From Hortaea werneckii (taxonomy: Eukaryota; Ascomycota; Dothideomycetes; Mycosphaerellales; Teratosphaeriaceae), in assembly GCA_037044905.1 (NCBI GenBank), contig JBAOKB010000028.1:1-64000 (forward strand): a DNA stretch of 64,000 nt, read 5' to 3'. Every line of letters begins with the position of its first letter. The first letter of the stretch is position 1. The translations under genes were made by a program, and so were the position numbers. Under the pieces are notes generated by a model. That model had not been told where the DNA came from. It did not search any database and worked only from the letters and a program-made list of their open reading frames with translations. Positions 21,675 to 33,684 of the stretch are shown here, piece by piece.

Positions 21675-24348
21675 ATGCGGCCTATACGCTTCCTGCTCAC
21701 CCTAGCGACATGCATCTTAACCTTCTTTCTCCTCCTCTTCATCGGGCCATGGCGGGCCAGTACCCAAGAAGATCTCGAGGAGCGCAGCAACTTACGCACC
21801 TATTTCAATTGGCGGACTCCTTCCTCGCTCTTTCCGCCTTCAGCCATCATCAGCTTGACCGACGATAACTCGACATTTTTCCTGGCTCGACCTGCTGCGT
21901 TTGGGCCGGTACTACCGGCGAGGAGCTTAAGTGGACAGCTGTGGGTTGGAAGCGGGTTTGCAGATGATCATCTGAGAGGCGATGTTGGAGGTTTAGAGGG
22001 AGAGCTAGGCTGTAGTGACATTCCGGACTGGGAGAGAGAGGACCATGTCGCCGACAGTAGGGTCGATCAGGCGAGTCAAAGCGGGAAGCGCAAGAGAGGA
22101 TTGCCAACAGAGACACAAGGTGGCCAAGATGCGGAAGATGACGAGGGTCAAGGTCAGGACGATGGAACCGACGATCATCTGCATCACCCATTACTGCCTT
22201 CTGACGGCTTGAAGACCAATGGTCAGTCTGTAGGCAAGAAGCCGACTCATGCGGACATACAGAGTCTGCAGGAAGGCGCCGAGATCGCCGGGAAAGTCGT
22301 TCTCCTAAGCAGAGGAGGGTGTGGCTTTTTGGAAAAGGTCAAATGGGTGCAGAGAAGAGGAGGCGTTGCGTTGATCGTGGGCGACGACATCCGAGGTGGT
22401 CCATTGGTCACTATGTATGCTCGTGGCGACACATCCAACGTTACGATACCAGCTCTGTTTACATCACATACGACCGCGCATCTGCTTTCCAGCTTGATTC
22501 CATCAGGACGTACCTTGGACGATCTATCAGCTGAAGAAGCTGCGAGGCTTGGCTTGGCCCTAGGAGAACAAACCCGCCAGAAAAGTACGGCGCCCGATAC
22601 GCCGAACTTCACGACTACTTCTGTTGCTGTCAAGGGAACTTCAACGCTGAAACCTAGACAGCAGGACAAACTCGGCAAGGTAGCTCAGTCTCATGCGGAT
22701 TCTCAAGACGCTGTGCCTTCGAAGTCTCAAGGCTGGTTTCGGTCTCTATTTTCCGAGGGCGGCGGGCGAGGTAAGCATGAGGATAGTCGTCGTCCACCGA
22801 GTAGCGGTAAGATCGGGTGGGTCCTTCAAGAGGAATTTGAAGATGATCAAGAGATTGTCGAGGATGGCTCGGCTGGTAAAAAGACCTCGTCAGTTGCTTC
22901 AAGTGCCGCCTTATCAACAAAGACTTCAGTCAGGAGCTCGGAAGATGGCTTTGTCATCGGAGTGCAAGACTGGAGAGATCCGGACCTAGTGGCAGAACAG
23001 AAAGAGAGACAGAAAGCTTCAACTGATACTACGACTTCCCTGAGCTCGAACATCGCTGGAACCACTAGAGTACCGAAGCATGGGCCCAAGGGCGGCAGCA
23101 TCATGCCTGGTAGTGGCGAATACGGGAAGGGTGTGCATGAGGCTGTCGAACCAGGCGTCGTCGCCAATCAGCATGCCGCAAAGCAAGAAACAAATATTAG
23201 ACCCCCAATGAGGCAGAGCAGCAATTGGCTACTTCGACTGTTCTCCTCTGAATCTGGCACGAAGGAAGTAAAGGCAGATGGGCTTCCTACGAAAACGGCC
23301 ACCAAGGTCCAGGATCCAACAAGTCATCCAACCAAAGCAAAGCCTCTTCATCAACAACACGAAGTGCAAGATGACTTCCCACGACATGATGGACTCTGGG
23401 TAACACTCACGCCAACGTCAATGTCCTCGTCACCGTTCTTCGATACTTTGCTCGTCTTAGTCGTCTCGCCCCTCGTCACACTAACGGTCGTCTATGCCCT
23501 CTTACTCCTGCGTTCAAGGATCCGGCGCAGACGATGGCGAGCTCCCAAGAGCGTCGTCGAACGCTTACCCGTCCGAACATACCAGACTATGCCCAGCACC
23601 ACTAGCTCTAGCAGCTCGACCGTTTCCGCTGCATCGGCGCCGGCTGTCAGCGCTGCGACTCCATTACTTCCAAGTAGCGCTCGACCAATCAGCACACGGT
23701 CCCGACCGCGCGCCAGAACCGCCTCGGAGATTCCTGCGCAGAATTCTTCTCTCCGCTCCGGCGAGAGCATGGCTAGCCCCTCATTAGACGAAGTCGAGGA
23801 GAAGCGCGCAGCGGGACTAGCAGAGTGGCGGCGACGGTACGGCGGCAGACAACGGGAATGCGTCGTTTGTCTGGAAGAGTACGTTGATGGCGTGAGCCGG
23901 GTCATGAGTCTACCTTGTGGTCACGAGTTCCATGAGGGATGCATGTGAGTTTCTCTCCCCCCACCCCTGTTTTCTTATCTCCCTTCTTGAGAAACCCCAA
24001 CCTCAAGTCCTAACGCTAATCCTTTCCCCTTTGCACAGTACACCCTGGCTCACGACCCGACGCCGCACCTGTCCCATCTGCAAAGGCGACGTCGTCCGTT
24101 CCCTTGCCCGCAACAATCTCGGCGCTTCCGCTTCTTCTTCCTCGTCTCCTCCTCCTCCTCATTCTTCACAACCAGCCCCGCCTCTGCCTCCTCAGCAATA
24201 CCACGACGATCCCGCCGAGCAAGATGAGGGGGAGTTGCGGGAGCAGGTCGCCCCAAGCAGGAACCCTGACCTTGCTACTGCTGCGCAGCAGCCGGTCAGC
24301 CGCGCGGACGAGGATCTGGAGGATCTTGAGCGGGGAGGTTGGCGGTGA
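21675..24348 (+). CDS. PA-domain transmembrane RING-H2 E3 ubiquitin ligase
   Basis: Endomembrane ubiquitin ligase of the PA-TM-RING type (RNF13/GRAIL-like layout). Two exons are read, 21675-23944 and 24039-24348 (859 residues). A signal-anchor begins the protein (FLLTLATCILTFFLLLFIG). A protease-associated domain lies at about 190-285 (GKVVLLSRGGCGFLEKVKW, ALIVGDD, TIPALFTS). A long Ser/Lys/Gly-rich lumenal part follows, then a transmembrane helix at about 590-612 (LLVLVVSPLVTLTVVYALLL) and a cytosolic Ser-rich stretch. The RING-H2 starts at residue 729: CVVC, then CGHEFHEGC, then CPIC, spacing C-x2-C-x14-C-x-H-x2-H-x2-C-x10-C-x2-C. The 94-nt intron falls inside the RING and the splice restores EGCITPWLTT. 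The tail is Pro/Glu-rich. Probable targets are vacuolar or Golgi membrane proteins, by family analogy. Confidence 0.88.
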
Positions 24349-25497
24349 TGGGCTCTTCTTGTTCAAGAAGCAAAGAAGCCCCTTTCGCTCTCTTTCGTTT
24401 CCTCTCTTCGTATCCCTTTTCTTTATTTGAGGAGCAACAGAAGCATAGCAGAATCTTTTGACACAAAGAGGGGCGGGGGGAGAAAGGGAAGCCAGTAACT
24501 TGGTCACAATGCTTACCGCTCCCGCGTCTTGTTATGGTCTTCTCATTCGCGCGGCGTTTTCATTGAATTGGTTTTGGGGAGGGAGGAGCGGGGGAAAGAA
24601 AGGGAATTGAAAGGCCAGGGGAAAGAATTGGGGGGACCTATGGTCGGCAAAAATGGGATTTTTTTTTTTTTTCGTTATGATACCCTCCTTTTTGTACGCT
24701 TTTTCCTTTGCTCCCTCCTTTTCTTCTTTTCTTCTTCCTTTTCCCCCCTTTTCTTTTGTTGATATATCAAGAAAGCCAATTTGATTTTTGATGTTTTTTT
24801 TTTTTTTTTCAAATTTTCGAGCGAATGCCGCTGTATTCACTCCGCGACTAGCTTTTTTACCTAGCCGTCAGCAGTCTTCTCTGAAACTCGCTTATCGAAC
24901 GTTGCTGAGGTGCCTGCTTTTTGGCGTTCTGAGTGCCAGTCTTTTCGCGGTCGACGAGAGCATCTATACGAGCCGGGTTTGAGAGTGGTGGACAGCGACC
25001 TCATGAAGTCTTTGCCAGCTTTCTCGTCTGATTCGCTATTTCAGCGTGCATCGCTCTCAGTCATATTTCTGTCATTCACTCTCGTTCTGTCGCGTCCTCC
25101 CTTCGTTGCGCCTCTGCCTTCGTTCCGCCACCCCCTCTGTTCCGCCATTCCTCCGTCACGGTCATCCTTCCGTCTTGGCCCCCGACCTGACCTCAATCTG
25201 GCCCCCTACCTCAAACGGACAGACTCACCATAAGAAGTGGAGCGTCCAACATCTCGTCAGGAGACCCAAAGTACGCAGAAAGCTCCGCCAGGCTAAAGTT
25301 TCAGACCGCCATAATCGAGGGATGCGGGCCCAGACAACGTCTCTGCAGAACATCTCCTCAGACTTGCTCGGATATAGGAAGCCTGATGCACGCCAATAGG
25401 CAGGTGCAAGTGTACCAGGGAGTCCACTTGCAATAAACTCGTCTCAAGCCCTATCACATCCCCTTCTAAGGTGGAATAAAGCAAAAGATTTACCCCC
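24349..25497. other. Pyrimidine-rich gene-free region
   Basis: This 1.15-kb region has long T and C/T runs (for example T tracts at 24660-24672 and 24797-24810). Two convergent genes end here, so it is mostly 3' flank. No open frame is convincing. Confidence 0.4.
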
Positions 25498-25845
25498 TTA
25501 ATCGCGGAACTGCTGCCTAAGAAACAAAAACCCTCCCACCGTCCCACCCAACGCCATCGGGACGCCGACCAACCAGGTGGCGATACTGCGCGCTTGGGTC
25601 CGGTGCTCCTCGTTCATCGTCTCGCCTTCCTTCCGCAAGTGCTCCATGCCCGGTTTCGTCGCGCTGAGTTCGGATACGAGATGGCCTAGGGATGCGCCGC
25701 CGAAGGAGGGTTTGTGTTCGGCGCCGTAGAAGAGCGATCCATCGTCTACGGGGGCCTTCTTTGCTAGTCTTGGAGCGGTGGTGGAGAAGTACCTTCCTGG
25801 GGAGGTTGAAGCGAGGGAACGGGAGATTGGACGGGTGAGTGGCAT
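25498..25845 (-). CDS. Small mitochondrial single-pass membrane protein, unknown function
   Basis: 115-residue intronless protein that I cannot assign to a named family. The first 30 residues are rich in Arg, Ser and Thr and lack acids (PISRSLASTSPGRYFSTTAPRL, a likely mitochondrial presequence with an RxFS-type cleavage area). The middle is hydrophilic. A single hydrophobic segment near the C-terminus (TWLVGVPMALGGTVGGFLFL) looks like an inner-membrane anchor with the tail RQQFRD outside it. Fungal genomes hold several such small inner-membrane proteins, including supernumerary respiratory subunits and assembly factors, but no specific match is claimed. Confidence 0.65.
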   Translation of the reverse strand: MPLTRPISRSLASTSPGRYFSTTAPRLAKKAPVDDGSLFYGAEHKPSFGGASLGHLVSELSATKPGMEHLRKEGETMNEEHRTQARSIATWLVGVPMALGGTVGGFLFLRQQFRD

Positions 25846-26316
25846 TTTCTATTCGTTCTGTCTTTTTGCTCCCTTTCCTTTGGATTAGAGCCTGGTTTGG
25901 AGATATAAGACTGCTGTATCTTTGTTGTGAAGTGGAAATGCGAAGACGATGATGACATGGATGGTTCTTAGTAAGCAAGGAAACTCCCGCCTGTGGACCT
26001 CACCTGTCAACTCTGTTCCTGGGCAGTTGGGCTTCTTAGGTCTGATCCATTCTATATATGCCGTGACTTCTCCTTGGACAAAAAAGCCATGTTCTCTGCC
26101 GTAGCTGCCTTTCCATTCTTGTAATCGATGAATTGAAATGCCCGACAAGCCTCCTCGTAGCGAGGCCACTAAGATCTGGCTCGGCTCCGCAAGTTCCTGG
26201 TCGGAGGAGCGGTCAGCCCACGCGAAGGATTGGCGTGCAGCATCGCCTCTGCGGCTCTCGCACGGCCTCGTCCCATCTCCAATATGAGAGCAACGGCGCT
26301 CTGATCTTCTTACAAG
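25846..26316. other. Flank between the small mitochondrial gene and the transposon
   Basis: This 471-base stretch is the promoter side of the small mitochondrial gene followed by unique sequence of normal base composition up to the TA target site. No gene is supported. Confidence 0.4.
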
Positions 26317-26318
26317 TA

Positions 26319-26337
26319 CAGTCAAAACCCTCTATAG
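26319..26337 (+). repeat. Left terminal inverted repeat
   Basis: CAGTCAAAACCCTCTATAG, identical to the reverse complement of 28162-28180. Subterminal copies of ATTGCTATAG follow within 60 bases, a possible transposase binding repeat. Confidence 0.9.
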
Positions 26338-28161
26338 CAATCGTCAAAATCTAGAGGGTCTTATTGCTATAGAGCCTCTATTGCTATATTAAAATTACGT
26401 AATAAAATATCTATTTATTTAACCTTATTGTAGGCTCTCTTAATAGCGCTTCTAAAGTACTTTTTTATACTAATTAAGACCTTTAAACTAGTTACTATTA
26501 TAGTTAGTAGATTATTTTTTATAAAATTGTAGCTAACTAAATAACTTAACTATTTTATAAATAGTAACTCTTTTTAGCTATTTTATAACCTTATTTTTAT
26601 CCTTATTTTTTTATTAAAGTAGTAGTTTAAATTATTCTACTATAGCCTTTATAGAATCCTCTAATAAGTTTTTAACTACCTCTTCTAATAGATTAATAAA
26701 TATATAGATATTTATAAAGTTTTAAATTCTCTATTTATTATAAAGCTTCTAAAATAGCTATTAAACCTTCTTTTAAACTACTACCTACTAAACTAGCTAC
26801 TAAACCTCTTAAAATTAAATATAGATTTAGTAGTTAGCTATAATTTTACTAAATACCTTATACTAAGCGCGTTAAGTAAATCTAAAAGCTTTTAGTAGAT
26901 TTATATTTTTATATAAATCTTAGCCCTTATTAAATTTTTTAGCTATAAATTAGATCTAATAGCGCTTATAGATTACTTTAAATAAAATTATAATCCTTTA
27001 GTTAAGAGGCTATATCTTACTAGTTAAATTAAGAAGTAATTATATAACTTTAATATTTTAAAGCCTATAGCTTTTAAATAGTACTAATAGTTTATTATAA
27101 ATAATAATCTAAATACTAAAATTATTAAGTAGTAGTACTACCTTTCGGCTAGTTATTTAATAGTTAAACTAGTATAGCTACTTAATAAAGATTTTAACTA
27201 TTATTTAGGCCTTTTTATTCTATTAATAAATATAGTTAAGGCGCTTTAACTCGATTTTAGTAGCTTAAAAATAGGTTAGCCTCTAATACTAGCTAACTAT
27301 TTAGAACTTAAACTTATAGCTATTAAAAATATTTATATAAAAATAAAATATAATCTTTATTTTATTACTTTTAATACTAGTAATATAATATATAAATAGA
27401 GAGCGCTCTAGTATAGCTTTTTAGAAGAGGCTAATTTCGTCGTAGTTATACTAATTTTCTAGTAAATACTAAATAATCTAAGTTTAAACTATAGTAAAGG
27501 CTACTATAGTTTCTTTTTTATTTATATTATTAGTTTTATTATATCGAGTAAATTTTTTAATATTTTTATAGGCTTTAAATTTATCTAACTAGCTATTATT
27601 CTAATAGGGCTTTTAAAGGCTACTATACTAAAGTAGTTAGTACTAGAACTATAAAGCCTTAATCCTTAAGATATTACTATTAATTAGCTACCGCGACTAT
27701 TTAATAGTTACTTATTAAATAAGAGCTATTTTAAGATCTAATTAGTATTTTTAATAAGCTTTTTTATACTCTAAATACTTTATAGCGCTACTATTAAAGT
27801 ATTTATACTTTTTATTAAAAATTATAGAGACTATATCTTATATTACCTATTTATTATACTACCTTTTAAACTCTATAGTAAGCTCTTTCTATATATATTA
27901 TAGGTTTTTTATATAGATATAATATAGGCTAGCTTATTTTAAATTTATAAAAAAGGTCCTTTTTATTTTTTAAAGTAGCGCTAAACTAGTAGATAAAACT
28001 ATTAATAAGGTAGCTATAGTTATAGTATAGTAATAGTTTAATAATAGATTTAAAAGGTTAATTACTATAGTAGATATTAAAAATTAGTAATATTTAATAG
28101 AGGAAGAAAAAAAGCTAAAGAATCCTATTGCTATAGCGCGGTATTACTACTCGGAAGATGC

Positions 28162-28180
28162 CTATAGAGGGTTTTGACTG
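28162..28180 (-). repeat. Right terminal inverted repeat
   Basis: Reverse complement of the left repeat over 19 bases. Beyond that the two ends diverge (GCAATCGTC on the left, GGCATCTTC on the right), with a shared ATTGCTATAG motif inside (28126-28135). Confidence 0.9.
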
Positions 28181-28182
28181 TA

Positions 28183-28589
28183 CCTAGGTAGTCGCTAGAA
28201 ATACGCCTATTGCACAGCGGGTCCTTTGCCCCTTCGACGCACAAGCCTTAGACCGGTGCGGAATCAGTATTGTTGGCGCGGAGGCAGTCTTGCCTTTTCT
28301 GCTGCTTTCTACAACGGCTCACCGGTCACTCTCGCCAAGTAGCGCCATTCTTCGGATGTAGAAAGGCGCTCACGGAATACTGCCTTCTATGCAGTCTTCG
28401 GCAGAACCTGCGTCTTTTGTCCAGCTTGGCAGTGAGTTGTCATGCTGTTTCATCGCGTGCAGTATCTAGACTGGTCTGTGTCGGCCGATGAGGCCAATGC
28501 AAATGTCTAGCTGACTGATACTTGCCATCCTCGAGCATTTCTACATTCTTTCTTCAATTTTTTGCCAGTGAAGAAGGTTATCGGTGGAG
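28183..28589. other. Upstream region of the CorA-like gene
   Basis: This 407-base stretch returns to normal base composition right after the transposon. It is presumed promoter and 5' UTR of the CorA-like gene, so the transposon end lies about 0.4 kb from its start codon. Confidence 0.4.
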
Positions 28590-31131
28590 ATGGAGAATTC
28601 GCAAGAGATCAACGAATTATTGGTGCGTCTTGACGCACAGCGAGATGCCTTTCTCGAGAGTTTCCGGGCGGTCCATGAGTTACTCGCACAGAATATAGCG
28701 GCCTCTGCAGGAGCTTCCTCGGGACAACCTGCCGCTTCCACTGGCACGCCAACATCTGAGCCAGAGCAACGCTCGCCACGACCGTCTGTAACACGTCCAG
28801 ACCGGGATCGTGTGGCACACATTCGCAAGACGTCAACTGGCCTCAACACAATCACCACTTCCTCCGGCTCGAGGAGGACAGGTGAGGATTCTGATAACGA
28901 TGATGACGGAGAAGACTATTACGTGTCGACGCCTCTAGAGCCTCGAAGCCATGACGAAGAAAGTCTACGCAAGCACCTCCAATCTTACAAATGGAATCCA
29001 TATGCAGCTAGAATACTGGAGACCGTCATTGATACGCCATCCCGAATGCTTCAGAGCCCTCTTATGCCTATGCAGAAAGGTCCAGTAGAAGATGGCAGTC
29101 ACTACAGTCACTGCCAGGTCTTCGACGTCGGACCAGACGGTAAGCCACAGGATCATGCGGTTATAGACGATCCGCATAGGATGATTTCTTACAGTTTGTT
29201 TTAGGCGCGCCTCTCCAGTTCGAGACGTCCAACATTGAGCGGGAGACCTCAAGAGCCAACGCCATTTGGCAAGCGATCAGAGAGGTCAATCAACCTTCTA
29301 AAAACCGTTTGGCGGTCGGCCGCATCACAGTGCTTCGAGAGCTGAGTCCCATCTTGTTCGGCGCTGTTCACCACACGCTGCACCAGGACTTCGACATGGA
29401 TGAGCTGTTCCGCCACTTGGTGGTATCTGACGGCACTTCGGCAAACATGCACCGTGCATTCGATGATGATGTGCGCAGGCAGAGGAGCTTTGTTTTCAAT
29501 TTTGAGTACTTCACGGTAATTTATATCTCCACATCCTTACGTTTGGTCAAGGCTAATATGTAATGAAAATGACAGATCATTGGAGAGAGCCCTGCTCGGG
29601 AACCAATGTAAGTCTCATATCTGATTTCGTGCGTTTGGCTCTCCGCAATCGCGCTGACGATGGGTCTGCAGGAAATGGCAGCTTTCTGATCGGCAGGGCA
29701 AGCGCCGTGAGCACAACATTGCCGTCACTAGATGCAGCTCTGTAGTTGCCCTTGTTTTGAACGGCAAAGCCATTCAAAAAGTCAAAAATCCTTCAAGGCA
29801 CCGTGCAGGTAGTTATGGCTATGCTTATGATCCCTGGTCTTCATGGCAAGTGCTTAACTTGCAATGCTACCCCGACTGGCATGCGAGCATGGACGTCCAT
29901 GATGCAACGCAACATTATGTCAACGGTCCTGAAGCCTTCATGGTCACACTTTTGGGAGAGTACAAGGATGCCCAGAAACGTTTCGAACACGTGTACAGGG
30001 AGGTCTCAGACTTGATAATGCCTCCACTCGAATTCATGTTTGATTCGGATATCAGAGATCGCTTGCTGTTTGAGGATGAGTTCTTCACAATGTCACGCAG
30101 GTACTTTTGGGGTGCGTTCATGCTACTAGTATTTGAAAGCCTAGATACTATGCTGACTTCGTCTTCGTTTCATAACAGCTTACCAAACTCTCGGATTGAT
30201 GAACGAGAGTATTATCTCCATGATAGATGCTTACGAGCGTACGTTCACAGACGAAGTCTGGGCGGGTCGACACCGAACACTCTGGCCATTGCTAGATCAG
30301 AATTCGCCTCGCAACAGGCACTATAAAGAAAAAAGAATGGCTCCTCTCCGTGCCAAATTCGATGCCGAAATGGACAACCTCAGAAGGCTCGTAGCGAAGA
30401 ACGACCTCCGGCGCGAGAAGATCACGGGTCTGAAAGAAGATCTCTTCACAGGGACCTCCATTCAAGAGAGTCGGAAGTCTGTTGAGAATACGGAAATCAC
30501 GATACAGCAGGGCCACAATATTAAGCTGCTCACGTTGGTCTCCATCTTCTTTCTGCCGCTGACTTTCGTGACATCGGTGTTCGGGATGTCCAGTAGGTGC
30601 TCACGAACCCAACAATACGCGAGTCCGACTTTGCTGACATCTTTAGACATGCCGACGGCTCAGAGCTACAAAACCTTCGGCATCGTTACTGCCGTTGTAT
30701 GCGTGCCCTTTTTCGTTCTGATAGGATCGCTGAACACCACAAGAGGCATGCACTTCTGGCGCGAGAAGAGCCGTGTAGCGCTTTATAAACTGGGCATCTT
30801 CCTAGCCTGGCTTTTTGGATGCGGACGCAAGAGGAACGATAAAGAGATGGACCTGGACGAGGATCTGGACGCTGACATCGAGCCACTTCCCTTGCGTAGG
30901 TCAATGACACCATCGAACCCTAGAGATGCTAGGATGCGTCGAGTGGGTACAATGCAAAACGGCCATCTGTCTTGCCACTCCGTCGAGATGAAAAAGGTTG
31001 AGGGTAGAGACAGGGATAGGAGCTCAGGAGACCAACCCGCGGCTGGCCTCCAGACTTCACAGACTTCTCGTCTGGCTGAGATGTGGTCGGAGGAGCGTCG
31101 ACGCACGCTGAAATTCAGCTCCAACGTCTGA
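28590..31131 (+). CDS. CorA-like magnesium/divalent cation transporter
   Basis: Fungal member of the CorA Mg2+ transporter superfamily. Six exons are read: 28590-29139, 29205-29515, 29576-29607, 29672-30111, 30179-30592 and 30647-31131 (743 residues; introns 54-67 nt). The N-terminal 190 residues are hydrophilic with an acidic run. The cytosolic part has FNFEYFTIIGESPARE and long helices. The C-terminal core has two transmembrane helices: LLTLVSIFFLPLTFVTSVFG and the following FGIVTAVVCVPFFVLIGSL. The pore signature, normally GMN, reads GMS at about 580-582 (VFGMSNMP), as in many fungal CorA-like proteins. One intron cuts directly after this signature. A basic/acidic tail of about 115 residues follows. 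The exon of 32 nt is unusually short. The start ATG at 28590 was preferred to the upstream GTG. The ion transported is not certain. Confidence 0.88.
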
Positions 31132-32604
31132 TCAACCTGGAAGTTGTTGCTTTGGATAGGAGGGTTTGAATGAATGGGGAGCTTTCTACCGGCCGACGCC
31201 AACTTACATCAAGCTCGAGGATCTAGAGCTCCAAGTCAAGCTCCGTAATAGCCTTTCTCAGCACTTCAGTTCAATAGGCCTTTCACGACTGATCGCGTGG
31301 TCGGAAGACATCTACTGCCCTCGTATCCTGCCGCATTTCCTTGGCATGCATGGAATGTATGTACCCCGCATCTATTTTCACCTCCCAACCCCAGCTCTAT
31401 GGAGACGTACTAAGGATTGCAAGAGGTACAGCAAGACAGTACATAAGCAGGCACGGCCTGATGCAGACTACCAGATAAGCTTTCCAGTCAAAATAGAGCT
31501 TTTACGTTTTTTGCCTCACCAGTAGCCTTTCACCCTTGGGATCTGACCACATGGCAGATCGCCGAGACGAATGGGCAAGCTCGAGCTTAAAGCATCCTTT
31601 CGAACCTGGACTAGATCTTTTTACCTGCTGCTTGCTCAGCTTTTTTGGTTTGTTGCAATACCTTGTATCCCCACCCGGCTCTACGACGACAACGAATCCA
31701 ATGCTTGCTTGAATGCTCTGCATAGCAGGCTATACGCGGCGGGTACATTGTGCATTGCATTGAGCTCGTTCTATTTACGGTGTTGAGTATGAAGAGATCC
31801 TTGGGATTTGGTTTTTGAAGCTACTAAAACAGATTAAGCGGATATGTACATCGACACACTGCTCTCGTTGTTTGCGTATGTACTTTATGGACCTGGTAGA
31901 GCAATATTTCTACTATATGCCTTCGAGAAGAGAATGACACATTGTTGTCGAATCAGTAAACAAGCAGCGACACCGGCAGCGAGATGAAGACTTATCTTTG
32001 CCCCTCCTTCTCCTTTAGCATGTTGCTTGCAAGGGAGGTCCTGGTCCTTAGAACCGGCCGCAATATCGATAATCCTACATGAAGTTTACTTCTTGGGTAA
32101 ACGAGTTACATAAGTCGAGGAACATATCTTGATCCCATCAGCATGCATTAGCTCCAAAGACGCTGCTCTAGCTGGACAACATGGCGCAATTCAGGACTAC
32201 TGAAGGCACCCAGCCTATTGTTGCAAACACGATCCTTGGTCAGTATGCACTGCTTGACTACGATGGCCTGTCTCTTGCATGTGGAGAGATCGAGCGCATG
32301 ACGGCTTCTGTATAGCTACTCACCCCCTTTGAGCTGGTCGATGACCCAAGAAGGCGATACGAGACGCCACCAATATTGTGTAGAGACTGGAGTTGCATCG
32401 GTCTGCTGCGATTGACCGGGCGATGGAACCGTCAACTTCACGAAGGGCAGGCGGGTGAGCCTTGAGGTGATTTGCACCACTGCAGCATATAAAGGATGGC
32501 GTTGCCCAAGAGAAACCTCTCTACTTACAATCGTTGACAATTTCACAAGAGATCAGTATCTTCACTTCTCCACTCTCGTGCGCACCTTCAATTAAAAAGG
32601 CAAA
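31132..32604. other. 1.5-kb gene-free region
   Basis: Short open frames (for example 31166-31525) have no recognisable product. The right end is the promoter of the secreted-protein gene, with a TATAAA box at 32488. I see no repeat or RNA gene. Confidence 0.4.
32488..32493 (+). promoter_or_regulatory. Candidate TATA box of the secreted-protein gene
   Basis: TATAAA in the context GCATATAAAGG lies 112 bases upstream of the start codon at 32605, a plausible position for a strongly regulated fungal promoter. It is inferred from position and sequence only. Confidence 0.5.
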
Positions 32605-33297
32605 ATGTTTTGGTTTACCTCTTTCGTGGCATTGCTCGCTTCCATCGGGCTTGTCTTGGCCATGCCCGGTGGAGACAAGCACATCACGACTTCTTGTGCA
32701 ACTCAATCGACCTGCAAAGCAGTGTACTCGACTTATTCCAAGGAGAAAGATGTCCCAGTCACCAAGGTCATCACGACCACGGTTTACAAGCCGGAGACGA
32801 AGACAACTACCGTGCACAAGCCATACACGACGACCGCCTACAGTAGGTTCACCTCTTCCAAAACAAGCAATCGCAGTGCTGACATAAAAAGCTACTGTCA
32901 CTGCCACGACCAACAAGGTGATCACCCAGACGAAAACAGAGCATGTCAAGAGCAAGACCTACACCCAGATCTGCTACGTACGTATACCTCCTAACTATTA
33001 GCGAAAGACTGACGAACGGTCGAATGCTAACTGCTCTTCAAGACCAAGCCCAAATGGATCTGGACAACCACAGAGCACGTCTGGACCAAGACCATCCCAG
33101 TAGCAGATGTGCAAACGAGCTCGACCGTACAAACCAAGACTAGCGAAGTGCCTTCCACCTATACTACCTCGAAGCCATACCCAGAGACGTCCACCAAGAC
33201 GGAATATTCGAAGACTACGAACGTCTGGACCAAGTCTGTGGGTTCGAAATGTCACCCTACTAAGACTGAGTGTAAGACTATGACGAAGTATTGGTAA
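32605..33297 (+). CDS. Small secreted Thr/Lys-rich protein (effector-like)
   Basis: Secreted protein of 192 residues from three exons (32605-32842, 32892-32977, 33043-33297; introns 49 and 65 nt). A clear signal peptide begins it (MFWFTSFVALLASIGLVLAMP). The mature part is about one quarter Thr with many Lys and Ser, built from loose repeats of the type TKxxTTTVYKPxTKT and YTTTxYS. It has about six Cys: a pair in CATQSTC after the signal peptide, one in TQICY, and two near the end (KCHPTKTEC). Tyr and Trp recur (KPKWIWTTTEHVW). I know no family with this pattern. It could be a cell-wall or surface protein, since Thr-rich repeats are often O-mannosylated, or a small secreted effector. No GPI signal is seen. 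Confidence 0.75.
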
Positions 33298-33684
33298 ATA
33301 CGCGACGGATTTGTGGCAGAGTGATGGGTATACGAGTCCATTGCGACTGAATGGCTAGGCGATAGCGTTTGTTCATTGAGTCAAGTGAGTAGCGTGAGTA
33401 TATAAGACTGGCACATGTTCTGAGCCATTTACTTAGTACATCTTGACCTAACATGCATGGGACATTCTCTGCTCCGACGGCTGATATAGGTAAGAGTTGA
33501 TCAAGAGTTTTGGGGAATCACTGTACAAGTTACTGCGATCAAGGTTGACACACAAGTTGCATCCCTAGCCGCTTATAAAGACTATGCAAGCCAATAAGAA
33601 AGCCTTCTAGGCTGAAAGTTGTAGGAAAAACTTTACACGTAGGTGGCTTGATAGCTACTGTATGGTCACAAGCCACGAAAGGGA

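Larger units (their letters stand above)
26317..28182. mobile_element. RIP-degraded TA-target DNA transposon (Tc1/mariner, Fot1/pogo-size)
   Basis: A 1862-base element (26319-28180) is bordered by a TA duplicated target site (26317-26318 and 28181-28182) and by perfect 19-base terminal inverted repeats, CAGTCAAAACCCTCTATAG. Size, TA target and CAGT ends fit the Fot1/pogo group of the Tc1/mariner superfamily. The interior is extremely AT-rich, almost lacks CA and TG dinucleotides between about 26400 and 28120, and is full of TA and stop codons in all frames. This is the expected scar of repeat-induced point mutation. The remaining G and C sit mostly in GC, CC and CT contexts such as AGCGCT. 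No transposase reading frame survives, so the orientation and exact family cannot be shown. Confidence 0.85.

Noticed and set aside
26317..28182. AT-rich block as centromere or mitochondrial insertion
   Set aside because: Its sharp borders are inverted repeats with a TA duplication and CA/TG loss inside, which point to a RIP-hit transposon.
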